DNA from: Aquarana catesbeiana | Lineage: Eukaryota > Chordata > Amphibia > Anura > Ranidae | Length of the DNA: 64,000 nt | Direction of reading: 5' to 3' | Assembly: GCF_042186555.1 (NCBI RefSeq) | Contig: NC_133328.1 | Coordinates: 617,906,092-617,970,091 of the forward strand | Shown here: positions 21,514 through 32,987 of the stretch, one piece after another | Position numbering within the stretch: position 1 is the stretch's first letter | How the letters are laid out: each line of letters opens with the position of its first letter | Translations under genes and position numbers: made by a program | Notes under the pieces: model-generated | The model's database searches: none | The model's input: the letters and a program-made list of their open reading frames with translations, nothing else | What the model was told of the DNA's origin: nothing

Positions 21514-24500
21514 TATATCTGGAAGGCCAATAAAAGAGGGCAAGCAGGCTCTGTGTCTAGAGGCAACGGTGCTGGTCGTGGAGATGGTGCATCCTCATCA
21601 GCACGTGGCCATGGGACAAGCTTGGCCTTTTTTCCGGCAGCTGGCCGCGTTGAGCTGCAACATGTGGAAGACTTGGTCGAGTGGATGACCAAGCCGTCCT
21701 CATCCTCCTCATCCTCCCTTACCCATGCTCAGGGTACTTTGTCTGGCAAAGCAGCTGCCAACGCGACCTCTTCCCTCAGCTCAATGGCATCAGTGACTCC
21801 TTCCCTAGCCCCACCATGTCCTCCTGAGAAGTCCCTTGAACTGTTTGACCACAGTGTTGGGTACATGCTCCAGGAGGATGCCCAGCGTTTAGAAGGCTCT
21901 GATGATGGTACTGAGCTAGATGAAGGCAGTAACGTGAGCACGGACAGAGGGCGTGTCCAAGAAGGACAGCAATCTGGCAGTCATGCTCCCCCTGCTGCAG
22001 CATACTGCCAGGTTTGCTCCAATGATGAGGAAGGAGGGGATGATGAGGTCACTGACTCAACGTGGGTGCCTGATAGGAGAGAGGAGGAGGAGGCACATCA
22101 CCAATGAGGCAGGATGCCCTCCAGGGGCCAGCCTAAGGGCAGCACACTGACTGCATCACACCGCAAAGCTCTGCATGTGCAGGGCGCTGCTGTCTCTGCG
22201 CGTTATTCCAAAAGTTCTTTGGTGTGGGCTTTTTTTGAGACGAGTGCATCAGATCACACCGCTATTTGCCACATATAAAAATCAAAAAGTCACGCTAAAA
22301 GCTAAAGGTGACAACAGATTATAGGAGTGTTGAGCAAAGTACATACACATTGTAAAAATAAATAGAGCTAAAAATACTATTAAATAAATGGGACACAGAT
22401 ATTATTAACTGTGTCTGTGTGGAAAAATCAATATTGCATGACCCAATCAATGACAGGTGAGTATCTCAAATATCTATAAGAATAATATTGTGACAAATCT
22501 GTGACTATGAAAACTAAACCATAATTGATATAGGAAAATAGTAAAGAAATAAAAGAAAATAAACCCAAAAAAGTCCGTAGCTCAACAAAAACAGTATTGA
22601 TTAAAGTCCATCCGTGTTAAATTAACATGCATGAAAAATGGCTTGTCTCCAAGTGCTCTGTGAAATATTGCAACAAAATCTTGCTGTGGTGAAAAATAGA
22701 GTGCGTAGACAGACCTCCACCTCTTGGAAAAATTGCTGCCTCTTACCAGATAGAAATGGTCTCTTAATTACAGGAGACCCAAGGGGCGGATGGCTGCAAC
22801 CCCAGCCAGGGATTTTTAAGGCAGGCACTCAGCGTCCAAATCCAGGGACTCTCTCCAACCAGCCTCAGCAAATATGGAAATGTCACCATGCAAAAAACAA
22901 AGTGCTCCTTATAGCATAAAATCCAGCGTTTTATTGAATAAAAGATAAAGGTTGCACTTACAGAAACATTGTAGTTTAAAACGTGTGAGAAAAAGCCGGC
23001 CGGCTCCAAGAAAACCCGTGTCTTCCGGGTGTGTGAATCGCGGTGTCGTCGGGACGTAGCTCCTCCTCCCTACGCCGTTTCGTCACAACAGGACATATGT
23101 CTCAAACGTATCTCGCGTGGCCAATACATCTCCCGCTTGGGCACCACATGCTTGACCAGACATATGTTGACCTGCCATGCAGTTCGTTGGCAAGCGTATC
23201 TAAAAGACCCACAAGAAAGAGGACCTCTCCTTGCTCCTCATCAGCTGAGATCTCCAACCCCACTATACCTTCAGTCCTCTCTGAGACCTGCACTGAGAGG
23301 AATGAAGGTGTAGAATCAGGTGTGTCACAGCCAAGTACTTGTGGGCAATCTGCTTTCGGTACACCGACGTCAGATTGTACCAGGCAAATTTCCCTGCCCC
23401 AGCTGCTGCACCGCCGAAAGAAGTTCGCTCCCAGCCATCCACATGCCCAGCGGTTGAATGCTAGCTTGGCAAAATTGCTAGCACTTCAACTGCTACCTTT
23501 TCAGTTGGTAGACTCTGCCCCCTTCCGTGAGTTTGTGGAATGTGCGGTTCCTCAGTGGCAGGTACGCACTTTTTCTCACGGAAGGCGATTCCGGCTCTCT
23601 ACCGGCATGTGGAAGACAAGGTGCAGTAGTGTTGGAGGTTGTTCCGCCACCACGCCTCCAAAATGCCACTACTAATGATTGTGACACACCTCTCTCCTCC
23701 ACCCCCTCCTCTTCTTCTTCCTCCATGGCCTCTTCCTGTGCTTTGTCCTTGGAACCAGCGGTGCTCTGTAGCCATTCAAGGGGCTACGCAAGTACGCAGG
23801 CCAGAAGATGCCATGCGGTGCTTGAGCTGGTGTGCTTGGGGGACAGGAGCCACACTGGGGCAGAGGTTCTGTCATCTCGGCAGGGGCAGGTTCAGAGGTG
23901 GTTGACGCCACGCCAACTTAAGGCAGGAATGGTGGTTTGCGACAATGGCACCAACCTCCTCTCCGTCCTCCAACAGGGACAACTGACCCATGTGCCCTGT
24001 TTGGCTCACATCCTTAACTTGGTGGTGCAGTGGTTCTTGGGCAGGTACCCGGGCTTACAGGATGTCCTGAGGCAGGCCAGGAAAGTCTGTGTGCATTTCT
24101 GCCGGTCATGTAATGCTAGTGCTTGGCTGGCAGACCTCCAAAAGGAATTTAACCTGCCCAAGAACCGCCTAATCTGTGACATGCCCACCAGGTGGAACTC
24201 AACGTTGGCCATGCTGCAGCGGCTGCACACGCAGCAGAGGGCCATCAATGAGTACCTCTGTGACTATGGCACCAGGACAGGGTCAGGAGAGCTTGTTTTT
24301 TTTTTCCCACGCCAGTGGGCCATGATCAGGGATGCATGCACTGTCCTGTCACCATTTGAGGAGGCCACGAGGATGGTGAGCAGTGACAGTGCATGCATCA
24401 GTGACACTGTCCCCTTTGTCCACCTGTTGGAGCACACGCTGCGTGGAATAATGGACAGGGCACTAGAGGCAGGAAGAGGAGGACTTCCTTAGCTCTCAAG

Positions 24501-25335
24501 GCCCCCTTTATCCAGACAGTGTTCCTGCGTGCCCGCCGATCACACAGGAGGAGGATTGTGTCAGTATGGAGTGGAGCCTGGCACTCAGCATCAGCAGCAG
24601 TCTTTAAGGGATCATTTAGAGTCCCAAGAAACACATGGACTTGTGCGTGGCTGGGAGGAGGTGGCTGTGGATCATGTCGTCCTTAGTGACCCAGAGGATT
24701 CTGGACCGAATGCCTCAGCAAACCTACGCTGCATGGCCTCCCTGATCCTGCAAAGCCTGCGGAAGGATCCTCGTATTCGTGGTATCAAGGAGAAGGACCA
24801 ATACTGGCTGGCAACCCTCCTTGATCCACGTTACAAGGGCAAGGTTGCGGACCTTATCTTGCCGTCGCAGAGGGAGCAGAGGATGAAACATCTTCGGGAG
24901 GCCTTGCAGAAAGGTCTGTGCAACGCGTTCCCAGAGACTGGGAGGTTAAAAACTCCTGTTTCTGGACAACGTGTTGCTAAGGCTTCGGTCAGTCAAAGAA
25001 GGAGCGGTGGAGAAGGTGGCCATCTGACCGATGCGTTCAGACAATTTTTTAGTCCGCAGCCCCAAGGTATGATCGGTTCCAGCAACCATCGCCAGCGTCT
25101 GTTTTACATGGTGCAGGAATACCTAGGGGCAAGATCTGACTTGGACACCTTTCCCACCGAAAATCCTCTGGGTTACTGGGTCTTGAGGATGGATCACTGG
25201 CCAGAGCTTGCACAGTATGCAATTGAGCTACTGACCTGTCCTGCATCCAGCGTTCTTTTGGAACGCACATTCAGTGCTGCTGGAGGCTTTGTAACCGATC
25301 ACAGGGTGAGTCTGTCCACCGACTCGGTCGATTGA
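21514..25335 (+). pseudogene. hAT transposase with BED zinc finger, broken
   Basis: The gene is readable in segments. The N-terminal low-complexity region starts in the open frame from 21514 and is closed by TGA at 22105-22107. A BED finger starts VWAFFETSASDHTAICH (from 22222), is cut by the insertion at 22277-23092, and resumes in frame with LTRHMLTCH (to about 23190). The RNase-H-like core shows VVCDNGTNLLSVLQQG, CLAHILNLVVQ and MPTRWNSTLAMLQRL (about 23930-24230). The C-terminal hAT dimerisation domain has YWLATLLDPRYKGKVA and CPASSVLLERTFSAAGG (about 24800-25290). Further damage includes frameshifts around 23300-23900, a stop near 24490 and TGA at 25333-25335, after which homology continues (LTFIKMNQSW). 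The protein would cut and rejoin element ends in the nucleus; this copy cannot make it. Confidence 0.9.
22277..23092. mobile_element. 816-bp insertion inside the BED zinc finger coding region
   Basis: The hexamer ACATAT lies on both sides (22271-22276 and 23093-23098). Skipping the insert rejoins the finger in frame at the cysteine-histidine pair. The insert has no coding sequence. Its right end has CTACGCCGTTTCGTCACAAC, resembling the ACGCGTTTC-type ends of other repeats in this window. Its family is unknown. It proves that the transposase was already interrupted after the hAT arrived, or that the hAT arrived carrying it. Confidence 0.8.
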
Positions 25336-25544
25336 CTGACCTTCATAAAAATGAATCAGTCTTGGATCACCACCAGATACCAAGCACCTGATGCTGATGT
25401 AACCGAATAATTTTTTTTGGAAATGTCAGATCCCTTCAAAGACTGCCTATGCTGATGCTAAGGGACTATCCTGTTATGCTGAGTAATTATCCTCTTCCTC
25501 CTCAATGATCATGCTGATAGCTTGTAAGGACAATTTTGGTTCTG

Positions 25545-26125
25545 GGTGCCACCACCAGTGCCTAAGGCCCAATTTTTAAGCCCCTGTTTAACAGAGGCAT
25601 GTAATTATAATTTTTGATGCGATTCTTTGCAGCAGGGCTAGTTCCTGCGTTCCAACTAGAGTATCTGTGAGGGGTTGCAGTGTTGTGGCAACAGCACCAG
25701 TGCCTAATGCCCAATTTTTCAGCCCCTGTTTAACAGGGGCGTGTAATTACAATTTTTGGTGCAATACTTTGCAGCAGGGCTCGTTCCTGCGATCCAACTA
25801 GGGTATCTGTGAGGGGTTGCAGTGTTGTGGCAACAGCACCAGTGCCTAAGGCCCAATTTTTCAGCCCCTGTTCAACAGGGGCGTGTAAATAGAATTCTTG
25901 ATCTAATATTTCACAGCAGGGCCAGTTTCTGCGCCCACCAAGAGTAACTGTGAGGACTTACAGTGTTGTACCACCAGCACCACCACCACCACAAAAAGGC
26001 CCAATTTTTCTGGCCCTGTTCAACAGGGGCATGTAATTACAATTCTTGATCTAATATTTTCACAGCAGGGCCCTGTGAGGGCTTACAGTGTTGTGGCCAC
26101 AACAACACCTAAGGCCCAAATTTCT
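25545..26125 (+). repeat. Four 142-148-bp tandem repeats downstream of the transposase
   Basis: The block GGCCCAATTTTTCAGCCCCT and its variants recurs near 25567, 25709, 25851 and 25999, together with GGGGTTGCAGTGTTGTGGC. Each unit contains a small hairpin, CCCCTGTTTAACAGGGG. It forms part of the 3' non-coding region of the hAT element. Confidence 0.85.
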
Positions 26126-27730
26126 GCTGAGTATATAGGGCAGGCCCCTACTTTCAAACATCTAACTTACAAACGACTCCTACTTGCAAACGGAAGGAGA
26201 CAACAGGAAGTGAGATGAAATCTACCCCATAGGAAGGGAAATTCTCTCCTGTAAGAGTTAATATGGGAATAACTTTTCTCCTTTATACTGATGCTTTATC
26301 ACCAATCCTTGTTTCACTAAAAACCCCAAATTTTCAAAAAACATTTGTCATTGGGACAAAAAGAGAGGTGAAATATTCTGATGAGGAGCACAGACAGCAA
26401 ATCAAATGTCACAGGGGTGATAACCCTTCCCTATGTTTTCCAAAAAGCTTAAAAACGGATTCTTTGGCTGGAGCTACACTTTGAAAATGCACCAGTTCAA
26501 AATTACAAACAGATTCTACTTAACAACAAACCTACAGTCCCTGTCTTGTTTGCACCGCCTGTATACTGCTGTTCAGAGTATATAAGGCCTAGGGTCCCAC
26601 ACCTTTCCTTTTTTAATTTGGGTGCGGGGTTCCCCTTAATATCCATACAAGACCCAAAGGGCCTGGTAATGGACTGGGGGGTACCCATGCCGTTTGTCTC
26701 ACTGATTTATATCCATATTGCCAGGACCCGACATTACATTAAAGCAGCAAGCAGTTTTAAATGACTTTTTTTCCTTTAAAAATGACATTTTGTGCAGGGA
26801 CTGTTCTAAGCACGGGAAACACGTGCCACTTTGCAGGCATACTATAGACACCCCCCAGGTACGATATTTAAAGGAATATTTCACTTTTTTTTTTTTTTAC
26901 TTTAAGCATCATTAAAATCACTGCTCCCGAAAAAAACGGCCGTTTTTAAAAGTTTTTTTTGCATTGATACATGTCCCCTGGGGTAGGACCGGGTCCCCAA
27001 ACCCTTTTTAGGACAATACCATGAAAATTAGCCTTTAAAATGAGCACTTTTGATTTCGAACGTTTGAGTCCCATAGACGTCAATGGGGTTCTAATGTTCG
27101 TGCAAATTTTCGGTCCGTTCGCAGGTTCTGGTGCGAACCAAACCGGGGGGTGTTCGGCTCATCCCTAATGAGGAGGCACTAATATGCTGCACTGATATGT
27201 GGCACTGATGGGCACTGATAGGTGGCACTGATGGGCGACACTGATGGGCATTGATGGACAGCAGTGATGGGCAGCATTGCTAGGCGACACTGAAAGCCAG
27301 CACTGACTGGCATCACTAATGAGCACTGATTGGTGGCACTGGTGGGCACTGATTGCTGGCAATGGTGGGCACTAATTGCTGGCACTGATTGGTGACATGG
27401 TGGCGCTATAATGTAATCAGGGCACTGATTACATGTTTTGTTGTGCCCTGCGAGGAGATGCCATTGATCGGCTCTCCTCACCACAGACTCTGTCAGTGTG
27501 AGCGAGGAGCGCCGATTACTGGCATCTCTGTGTTTACATGTGACCGGCTGTGATTGGACACAGCCGATCACATGGTTAAAGAGCCGCGGACGCAACTCTT
27601 TACAGAGATCGGGGTCGTGCCGTGTCCTAGCAACATGGCTGTTCTGGGACGCCGTCATATGACGGCGTCCCAGAACTAGAGCCGCACCTTCTCGCCGTCA
27701 TTTGACGGTGGACGGGCGGCAAGTAGTTAA

Positions 27731-28637
27731 CCACTTTAAGACCGGGCCTATTTTTCAGACTTGCTGTTTACAAGTTAAAATTTTTTTTTTTTTGTTAGAT
27801 AATTACTTAGAACCCCCCAACATTATATATATATTTTTTCTAACACCCTAGAGAATAAAATGGTGGTCGTTGCATTACTTTCTGTCACACCGTATTTGCA
27901 CAGCGGTCTTACAAGCGCACTTTTTTTGGAAAAAATCTGCCACATCTCCGATCGTGATAAGAAGCTTCTGACAGAGGCTTCTTACCACATGATCAGCTGT
28001 GACCAATCACAGCTGATCATCGCGTGAACCAAGAAGTGCCAGTAAACGGCATTCCTTGGTTCGAGCTGACAGGGAGATCCGATCGACGGCTCTCCCTCTC
28101 AGAGGGGGGGTCTGTGCTGATAATCGGCACACTGATTATCAGCACAGCCCCTATCCAATGTAACAATAGGTTGCCAATCTGTGCCCAATCAGTGCCCCAT
28201 CATAACCCCCTGCCAGTGCCCAATAAAGTGCAATTCAGTGCCCACCATAGTGCCAATCATTGTCCATCTCAGTGCCCAGCATTAACACCTTGTCAGTAGC
28301 TGCCCAATCAGTGCTGCCCATCAGTTCCATCTATTAGTGCCCATCAGTGCTGCCTGTCAGTGCCCATCGGTGCCGCCTCATCAGTGCCTGTCAGTAAAGG
28401 AGAAAACAAAACAAAATTTTATAACAGAAACGAAGAAAACCTTTTTTTTTTCAAAAATATCGGTCTTTTTTAGTTTGTTTAGCAAAAAATAAAAACCACA
28501 GAGGTGATCAAATACCACCAAATTTAGTTTGGGTACAGTGTTGTATGACCGCGCAATTGTCATTCAAAGTGCAACAGCACTGAAAGCTCAAAATTATCCT
28601 GGGCAGGAAGGGGCGAAAGTGCCTGGTATTGAAGTGG
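27731..28637 (+). mobile_element. TTAACCACTT-family element, second in chain
   Basis: It starts at CCACTTTAAGACCGGGCC directly after TTAA 27727-27730 and ends with ATTGAAGTGG before TTAA 28638-28641. The termini CCACTT/AAGTGG are inverted. Internal words include TTTCAAAAATATCGGTC and GTGATCAAATACCACCAAA, the reverse of the block in the left part of the 19058 copy. Confidence 0.75.
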
Positions 28638-28641
28638 TTAA

Positions 28642-29001
28642 GAGCTATGGGCGGAAGGGACATTTTGACATCGCTTCTGCCCTGCAATGGTATGGAGCCG
28701 GGTGGGAGCCATCTTCCCCTCACTCAGCTCCATACCTAACACGGAAGAGGACCTGCTCGCCTCCGCCATAGCCGGTGGCTCCAGTAAGCGGTGGAGAGAA
28801 CCGGAGGGAGGGGAGGGGCCTTCTCCCGCCACCGATAAAAGTGATCTTGCGGCGAATCTACCGCAGAGACCACTTTTATCTGAAAGCGGACCGCCCGCTG
28901 AAGAAGAAGATACCAGGGTTATGGCAGCTAGCTGCTGCCATAACAACGATATTTCTCTTCAAAGTACCGCCGTATAATGATGGGATGCGGTCTGGAAGTG
29001 G
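28642..29001 (+). mobile_element. TTAA-bounded fragment, third in chain
   Basis: It lies between TTAA 28638-28641 and TTAA 29002-29005 and ends GTCTGGAAGTGG, matching the family's right end. It includes an inverted pair, AAAAGTGATCTTGCGGCG and its near-complement around 28853-28880. Its left terminus is not the canonical one, so it may be the far half of an element into which 27731-28637 inserted. Confidence 0.55.
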
Positions 29002-29118
29002 TTAACTAAAGCTGTATGAAGATACAACAAGAACTCTGCTCCACTCTAAAAAGACAGCAAGCAAACCAACATTTTATATGTAAATTCAAAAAGTCAAATT
29101 CCCATTCTATCCACTGAC

Positions 29119-30262
29119 ATGCTCCTTCTACTCTTCCTTCTAACATTGGTGTTCTCTATCCTCAAATTATCCTTACTCTACCCCTCCTCTCTACCCCACA
29201 GCCTACATATATCACCCTCACTCCTACCCTCTCGCTACTACTGCTCCCATCACCTTCTGCAACTACTGAACCCACATGCTGACCTAAACACCAAGGCAGT
29301 GAGATATGTGCCCTCATACACATCCCGCTCCCATCTTACTATCCTCACCCTCCTCCTAATCTCTGAGACCATTTCTCGAAATCCTGGCCCTCCATTTCCT
29401 AACTGCAAACCCCATTTCCGGCACCCCTCCTCCTCTGGCAACAGCTGCAACCCATCCAGTTTAATTTCTTTCCCCTGCTTCCTAAAACTAGCCCCCCAGA
29501 TCTCATGTGCCCTTTGGAATGCCCTCTCCATCTGTAATAATCTCACATCTGTACATGACCCTTTTTATCTCTCATTGTTTTAACATACTCACCATAACTG
29601 AAACCTGGCTTCAAGATTTTGACTCTGCCTCTCCTGCTGCCCTCTCCCATGGTGGCCTCCACTGGATTCCCCCCCCCCCGACCTGATGGATGGAAAGGAG
29701 ATGGAGTTGGATTCCTTCTATCCCCGCAAAGCACCTTCCAAGTCCTTCCCACCCCTCCCTCTCTATCCCTCTCTTCTTTCGAGATGCACTGTTTTTGTCT
29801 GTTTTCTCCCATTTCTCTGACGATTGCAGCAATTTATCAGCCTCCTGGACCAGTATCATGCTTTTTAAAAGATTTTTCTGCCTGGCTACCCTACTTTCTC
29901 TCCTCTGAAATACCAACGATCATTCTCTGTGACTTCAACATCCCTGTTAATGTTAACAGCTCAACTACAGCTCAACTTCTCAACTTAACCTCATCTTTTG
30001 GCCTAAACCAATGGACACACTCACTCCAATTGGGAATACCCTCGACCTTGTATTCTCCCATCTCTGCACTCCTGGCAACCTCACCAACACTCTATTTCCT
30101 ATCTCTGATCATAATCTCATCAGTTTCACAGTATTCTTGTTTCTAACCACCTATCCATCCAAGCAGCAAACGATTACTTGTAGAAACCTTCGCTACTTTA
30201 ACCCTTCTCTTCTCTATTCTGCTACTGACCACCTCTATGGTATAATCTCTCCTCTTCCCTGA
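29119..30262 (+). pseudogene. APE-type endonuclease fragment of a non-LTR retrotransposon
   Basis: Broken frames encode pieces of a LINE endonuclease. LISETISRNPGP and ALWNALSICNNLTSVHD (about 29360-29560) are followed in another frame by ITETWLQDFDSAS near 29596. Next come IAAIYQPPGPVSCFLKDFSA and PTIILCDFNIPVN (about 29826-29953), the latter matching the GDFN-type catalytic motif with G changed to C. NTLDLVFSHLCTPGNLTNT then a SDHNLISF box (about 30035-30130) completes the domain. The clade appears to be L2/CR1-like. No reverse transcriptase follows; the sequence switches to a different element at about 30290. Confidence 0.8.
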
Positions 30263-30295
30263 TGGAAGCAAAGTTTAGCTAAACATAGTCTTTAA

Positions 30296-30721
30296 AGTGA
30301 TTGTAAAGGTTCCATTTTTTTTTCTTAAAGTAAAAAACATGTTCTACTTATCTGCTCTGTGTAATGGTTTTGCACAGAGCAGCCCCGATCCTCCTCTTCT
30401 TGGGTCCCTCGCCGGCACTTCTGGCCCCTCCCCCCCCTACAAGTGCCCCTATAAGAAGTTGCTTCCCATGGGGGCACTCCTGATTGTTCGCTCTAAAGCC
30501 GCCTCTGTGCGTCTATGAGAGAGACAGAGAGCGGCTGGGCCCCGCCCCCAGCGGCTCTCCCTGCTGTGTCTCAGCCAATGAGGAAACAGAGATTCGGGAG
30601 AGTTTCTGCTCTCCTGCACATCACTGGATTGGGATTGGAGGGAGGCTAAGAGGGGAGCTTCACCCTGAAGGTTTTTTACCTTCATGCATAAAGGTAAATA
30701 ACCTTCAGGCTTTAGAACCAC
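30296..30721 (+). mobile_element. TTAA-flanked short element (AGTGATTGTAAAGG ... GAACCAC)
   Basis: It is bounded by TTAA at 30292-30295 and 30722-30725, with AGTGATTGTAAAGG at the left and GGCTTTAGAACCAC at the right. It shares internal sequence (TACTTATCTGCTCTGTG, TTTTGCACAGAGCAGCCCC) with copies at 32.6, 33.6 and 40.2 kb and, reversed, with 8306-8634. Near the right end is an inverted repeat around GAAGGTTTTTTACCTTCATG. Confidence 0.7.
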
Positions 30722-30725
30722 TTAA

Positions 30726-31122
30726 ATTATGTATTTTTAAATATACAGTTGCAATAATTTGGACCAATATAACTATGGTATAGATATGCCATACCTGGCT
30801 GATGCCCCCGGAAGCTGGAAATCACTGCTACTCCAAGTTGGAGAGGCGGGGCAGTGATGTCACTCTCTCAACCTCGTCCAATCAGAGAATACTATGCGTT
30901 TATTCAGTAAATGCAAAGCATTCTCTGAATGGCGCCTGTGCTGAACGCCCAACCTGTGTTCACAATGCATCAGGCTGGCCGCTCGTCATGGGACTCGGAA
31001 GTAAGGGATCACTGTAGTTGCAGTGTCTACTTTTAGTGATTTCCAGCTTTCAGGGACATCGGCCAGTTATAATATATACATAGAAATTGATTCAGTAAAG
31101 TATAAATATCTGAAATTCATCT
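30726..31122. other. Intergenic sequence, no supported gene
   Basis: Contains GTTGGAGAGGCGGGGCAGTG and CCAATCAGAGAATACTATGC words typical of degraded repeats. No exon or RNA gene was identified. Confidence 0.4.
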
Positions 31123-31126
31123 TTAA

Positions 31127-32093
31127 CCTCTTGCCGACCAGCCGCACAGTTATACGGCGGCAAAGGTGGCTCCGCTGTGTGGATCGACGTACCAGTACAG
31201 CAGATCATGCACTAGCTTCTGTGGGCACGCACAGACTGCCCAGCGGGGGAGCCAACCAGCGGGTCCTGCGGACTCGATGTCCACCGGTTGCCTGCGATCG
31301 ATCCCCCGCAGAGACAGAACGGGGATCTGCCAAACTAAACAAGGCAAATCTCCATTCTGACAGGGGATTACACTGAGATGCTATGCAGGAAGTTGAATCT
31401 ATGTGTTATCCCAAGGAGACCATTCCACATACAGTTAGTAAACACCCCCAGGAAACGCAGTTAACCCCTTGATCGCCCCTGATGTTAACCCCTGCCAGTG
31501 GCATCACTACAGTGACAGTGCATGTTTTTAGCACTGATCACTGTGTTAATGTCACTGGTCCCCAAAAAAGTGTAAAAAATGTCAGGTATCCGATCTGTCC
31601 ACCACAATGTCGCAGTCCCGCTAAAAATCGCTGATTACCGTCATTACCAGTAAAAAAATAAAGAAAAATGCCATAAATCTACCCCCTATTTTGTAGACGT
31701 GATAACTTTTGCGCAAACCAATCAATATTCGCTTATTGGGGGGTTTTTTTATACCAAAAATATGTAGCGGAATACAAATTGGCCTAAAATTATGAAGAAT
31801 TTCGATTTTTTTACATTTTTTTATTGGGTGTGTTTTTATAGCAGAAAATAAAAAATATTGGGTTTTTTTTTCAAAATTTTCGGTCTTTTTTTTGTTTATA
31901 GCGCAAAAAATAAAAACCGCGGAGGTGATCAAATACCACCAAAAGAAAGTTCTATTTGTGGAGAAAAAAGAACATCAATTTTATTTGGGCTTGACGTCGC
32001 ACGACCGCGCAATTGTCACTAAAGTAACTCAGTGCTGTATCACAAAAAATGGCCTGCTCATTAAGAGGGTAAAACCTTCCGGGGCTGAAGTGG
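31127..32093 (-). mobile_element. TTAACCACTT-family element, complete copy
   Basis: Bounded by TTAA at 31123-31126 and 32094-32097, with CCTCTTGCCGACC at the left and GGGGCTGAAGTGG at the right. It shares the body of the copy at 34571-35541 in reverse orientation, including GTGATCAAATACCACCAAAA and TATACCAAAAATATGTAGCG. It is 967 bp long with no coding capacity. Confidence 0.78.
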
Positions 32094-32124
32094 TTAAAGT
32101 AATTGTAAACTTTTTTTTTATTAA

Positions 32125-32599
32125 AGTGGTTGTAAACCTCAGATATGAAATATGCACATCCCTCTGCAGTGTGTACTTGTCTCAATTAAGAGCACTAAGT
32201 GTCATTTCTATCTGCTGCTTCGTTCCTCTGTTATCTGTATGAGTCACTGGTGACAAGTTTTCCTGACACCAACAGAAAATTGGTAACGGGGGAAGGAGCT
32301 CCAGGAGATTGACAGCCTCAGCTCTGTTCCTGTGTGCTGTATTGGGGGGGGGGGGGTCGCTTCCCTCCATTTAGCTCCCAGACCTCTCCTCACTGAGCTC
32401 TGCAGAGTGTATATGCAGCTCTCCATCCCATTATTTTTTTATTTACAGAGAAACGTATAAATTCTGGGCTTTGAACAGATGTAGTGAAGAGAAGACTGCA
32501 GATGAAAAGGTACAATTTATGTAGGAGGATTTGTTTGATCTCTGTGTATCACCTGAGGATAGTGACTTCACTGGGTGTATGTAGGGGTTTTCAACCGCT
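32125..32599 (+). mobile_element. TTAA-family element (AGTGGTTGTAAACCTCAG family)
   Basis: The TTAA sites are at 32121-32124 and 32600-32603. The left end AGTGGTTGTAAACCTCAGAT matches, in reverse, the right end of 35546-36015. Both share ACTTCACTGGGT, the CACTAAGTGTCAT block and the TTTTCCTGACACC block. It is about 475 bp and non-coding. Confidence 0.72.
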
Positions 32600-32987
32600 T
32601 TAAAATAATAAACAGGTTATACTTACCTGCTCTGTGGAATGGTTTTGCACAGAGTGGCCCCAAACTTCCTCTTCTGGGGTCCCCCACCGGAGCTCTTCTC
32701 CCTTTTTCTGTGTCTGAACCCATTGCAAGCGCTTACTATAATAAAAGACGTGTTGGCTTGACCCCAAGCCGGGCTGTATGACTCCATAGATACACACAGT
32801 GTGACTCAGCCCTCCCCCTGCTCACTCCTCACTGGATTTGATAGACAGCAGCAGGAGCCAATGGCTCTCGCTGCTGCCTTTGTGCCAATGAGGAGAGAGA
32901 GAGAGAGAGCAATGATGCTGTTCTCAGGCACAGTGCTGGATTGAAAGAGGAGCCAGGTAAGTATTTGGGGCAAGCTGATACTGGAAG

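Larger units (their letters stand above)
19432..27167 (+). mobile_element. Full-length hAT transposon (7.7 kb) with 8-bp target duplication
   Basis: The terminal inverted repeats TAGGGATGAGC and GCTCATCCCTA are exactly flanked by the direct repeat ATGAGGAG at 19424-19431 and 27168-27175. An 8-bp duplication and these ends identify a hAT element. In order it holds: 5' leader; (TA)n at 19855-19890; the 45-bp minisatellite at about 20070-21400; (TA)n at about 21449-21484; a transposase gene at 21514-25335 interrupted by an 816-bp insertion; 142-bp repeats at about 25545-26125; and a 3' segment shared with the MITE at 61998-63134. The clean target duplication shows an integration whose ends have stayed intact, while the coding region has decayed. 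Confidence 0.93.
19058..27726 (+). mobile_element. TTAACCACTT-family element, split by a 7.7-kb hAT insertion
   Basis: It begins after TTAA (19054-19057) with CCACTTTCCTACAGGGCACT, and its right part (27176-27726) ends at TTAA 27727-27730. The left part has the family block with TTTCTTTTGGTGGTATTTAA. Both parts carry imperfect GGCACTGATGGGC tandem words. The two halves are separated by the hAT element at 19432-27167. The family has many copies here and no open reading frame. Confidence 0.75.

Noticed and set aside
27165..27658. Cysteine/histidine-rich open frame, possible zinc-finger-like protein
   Set aside because: It comes from degenerate GGCACTGATGGGC tandem words in a TTAA element; the same pattern recurs at 56317-56740.
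29619..30146. 175-codon open frame as a host gene
   Set aside because: It carries endonuclease motifs of a non-LTR retrotransposon and is flanked by further broken pieces of the same domain.
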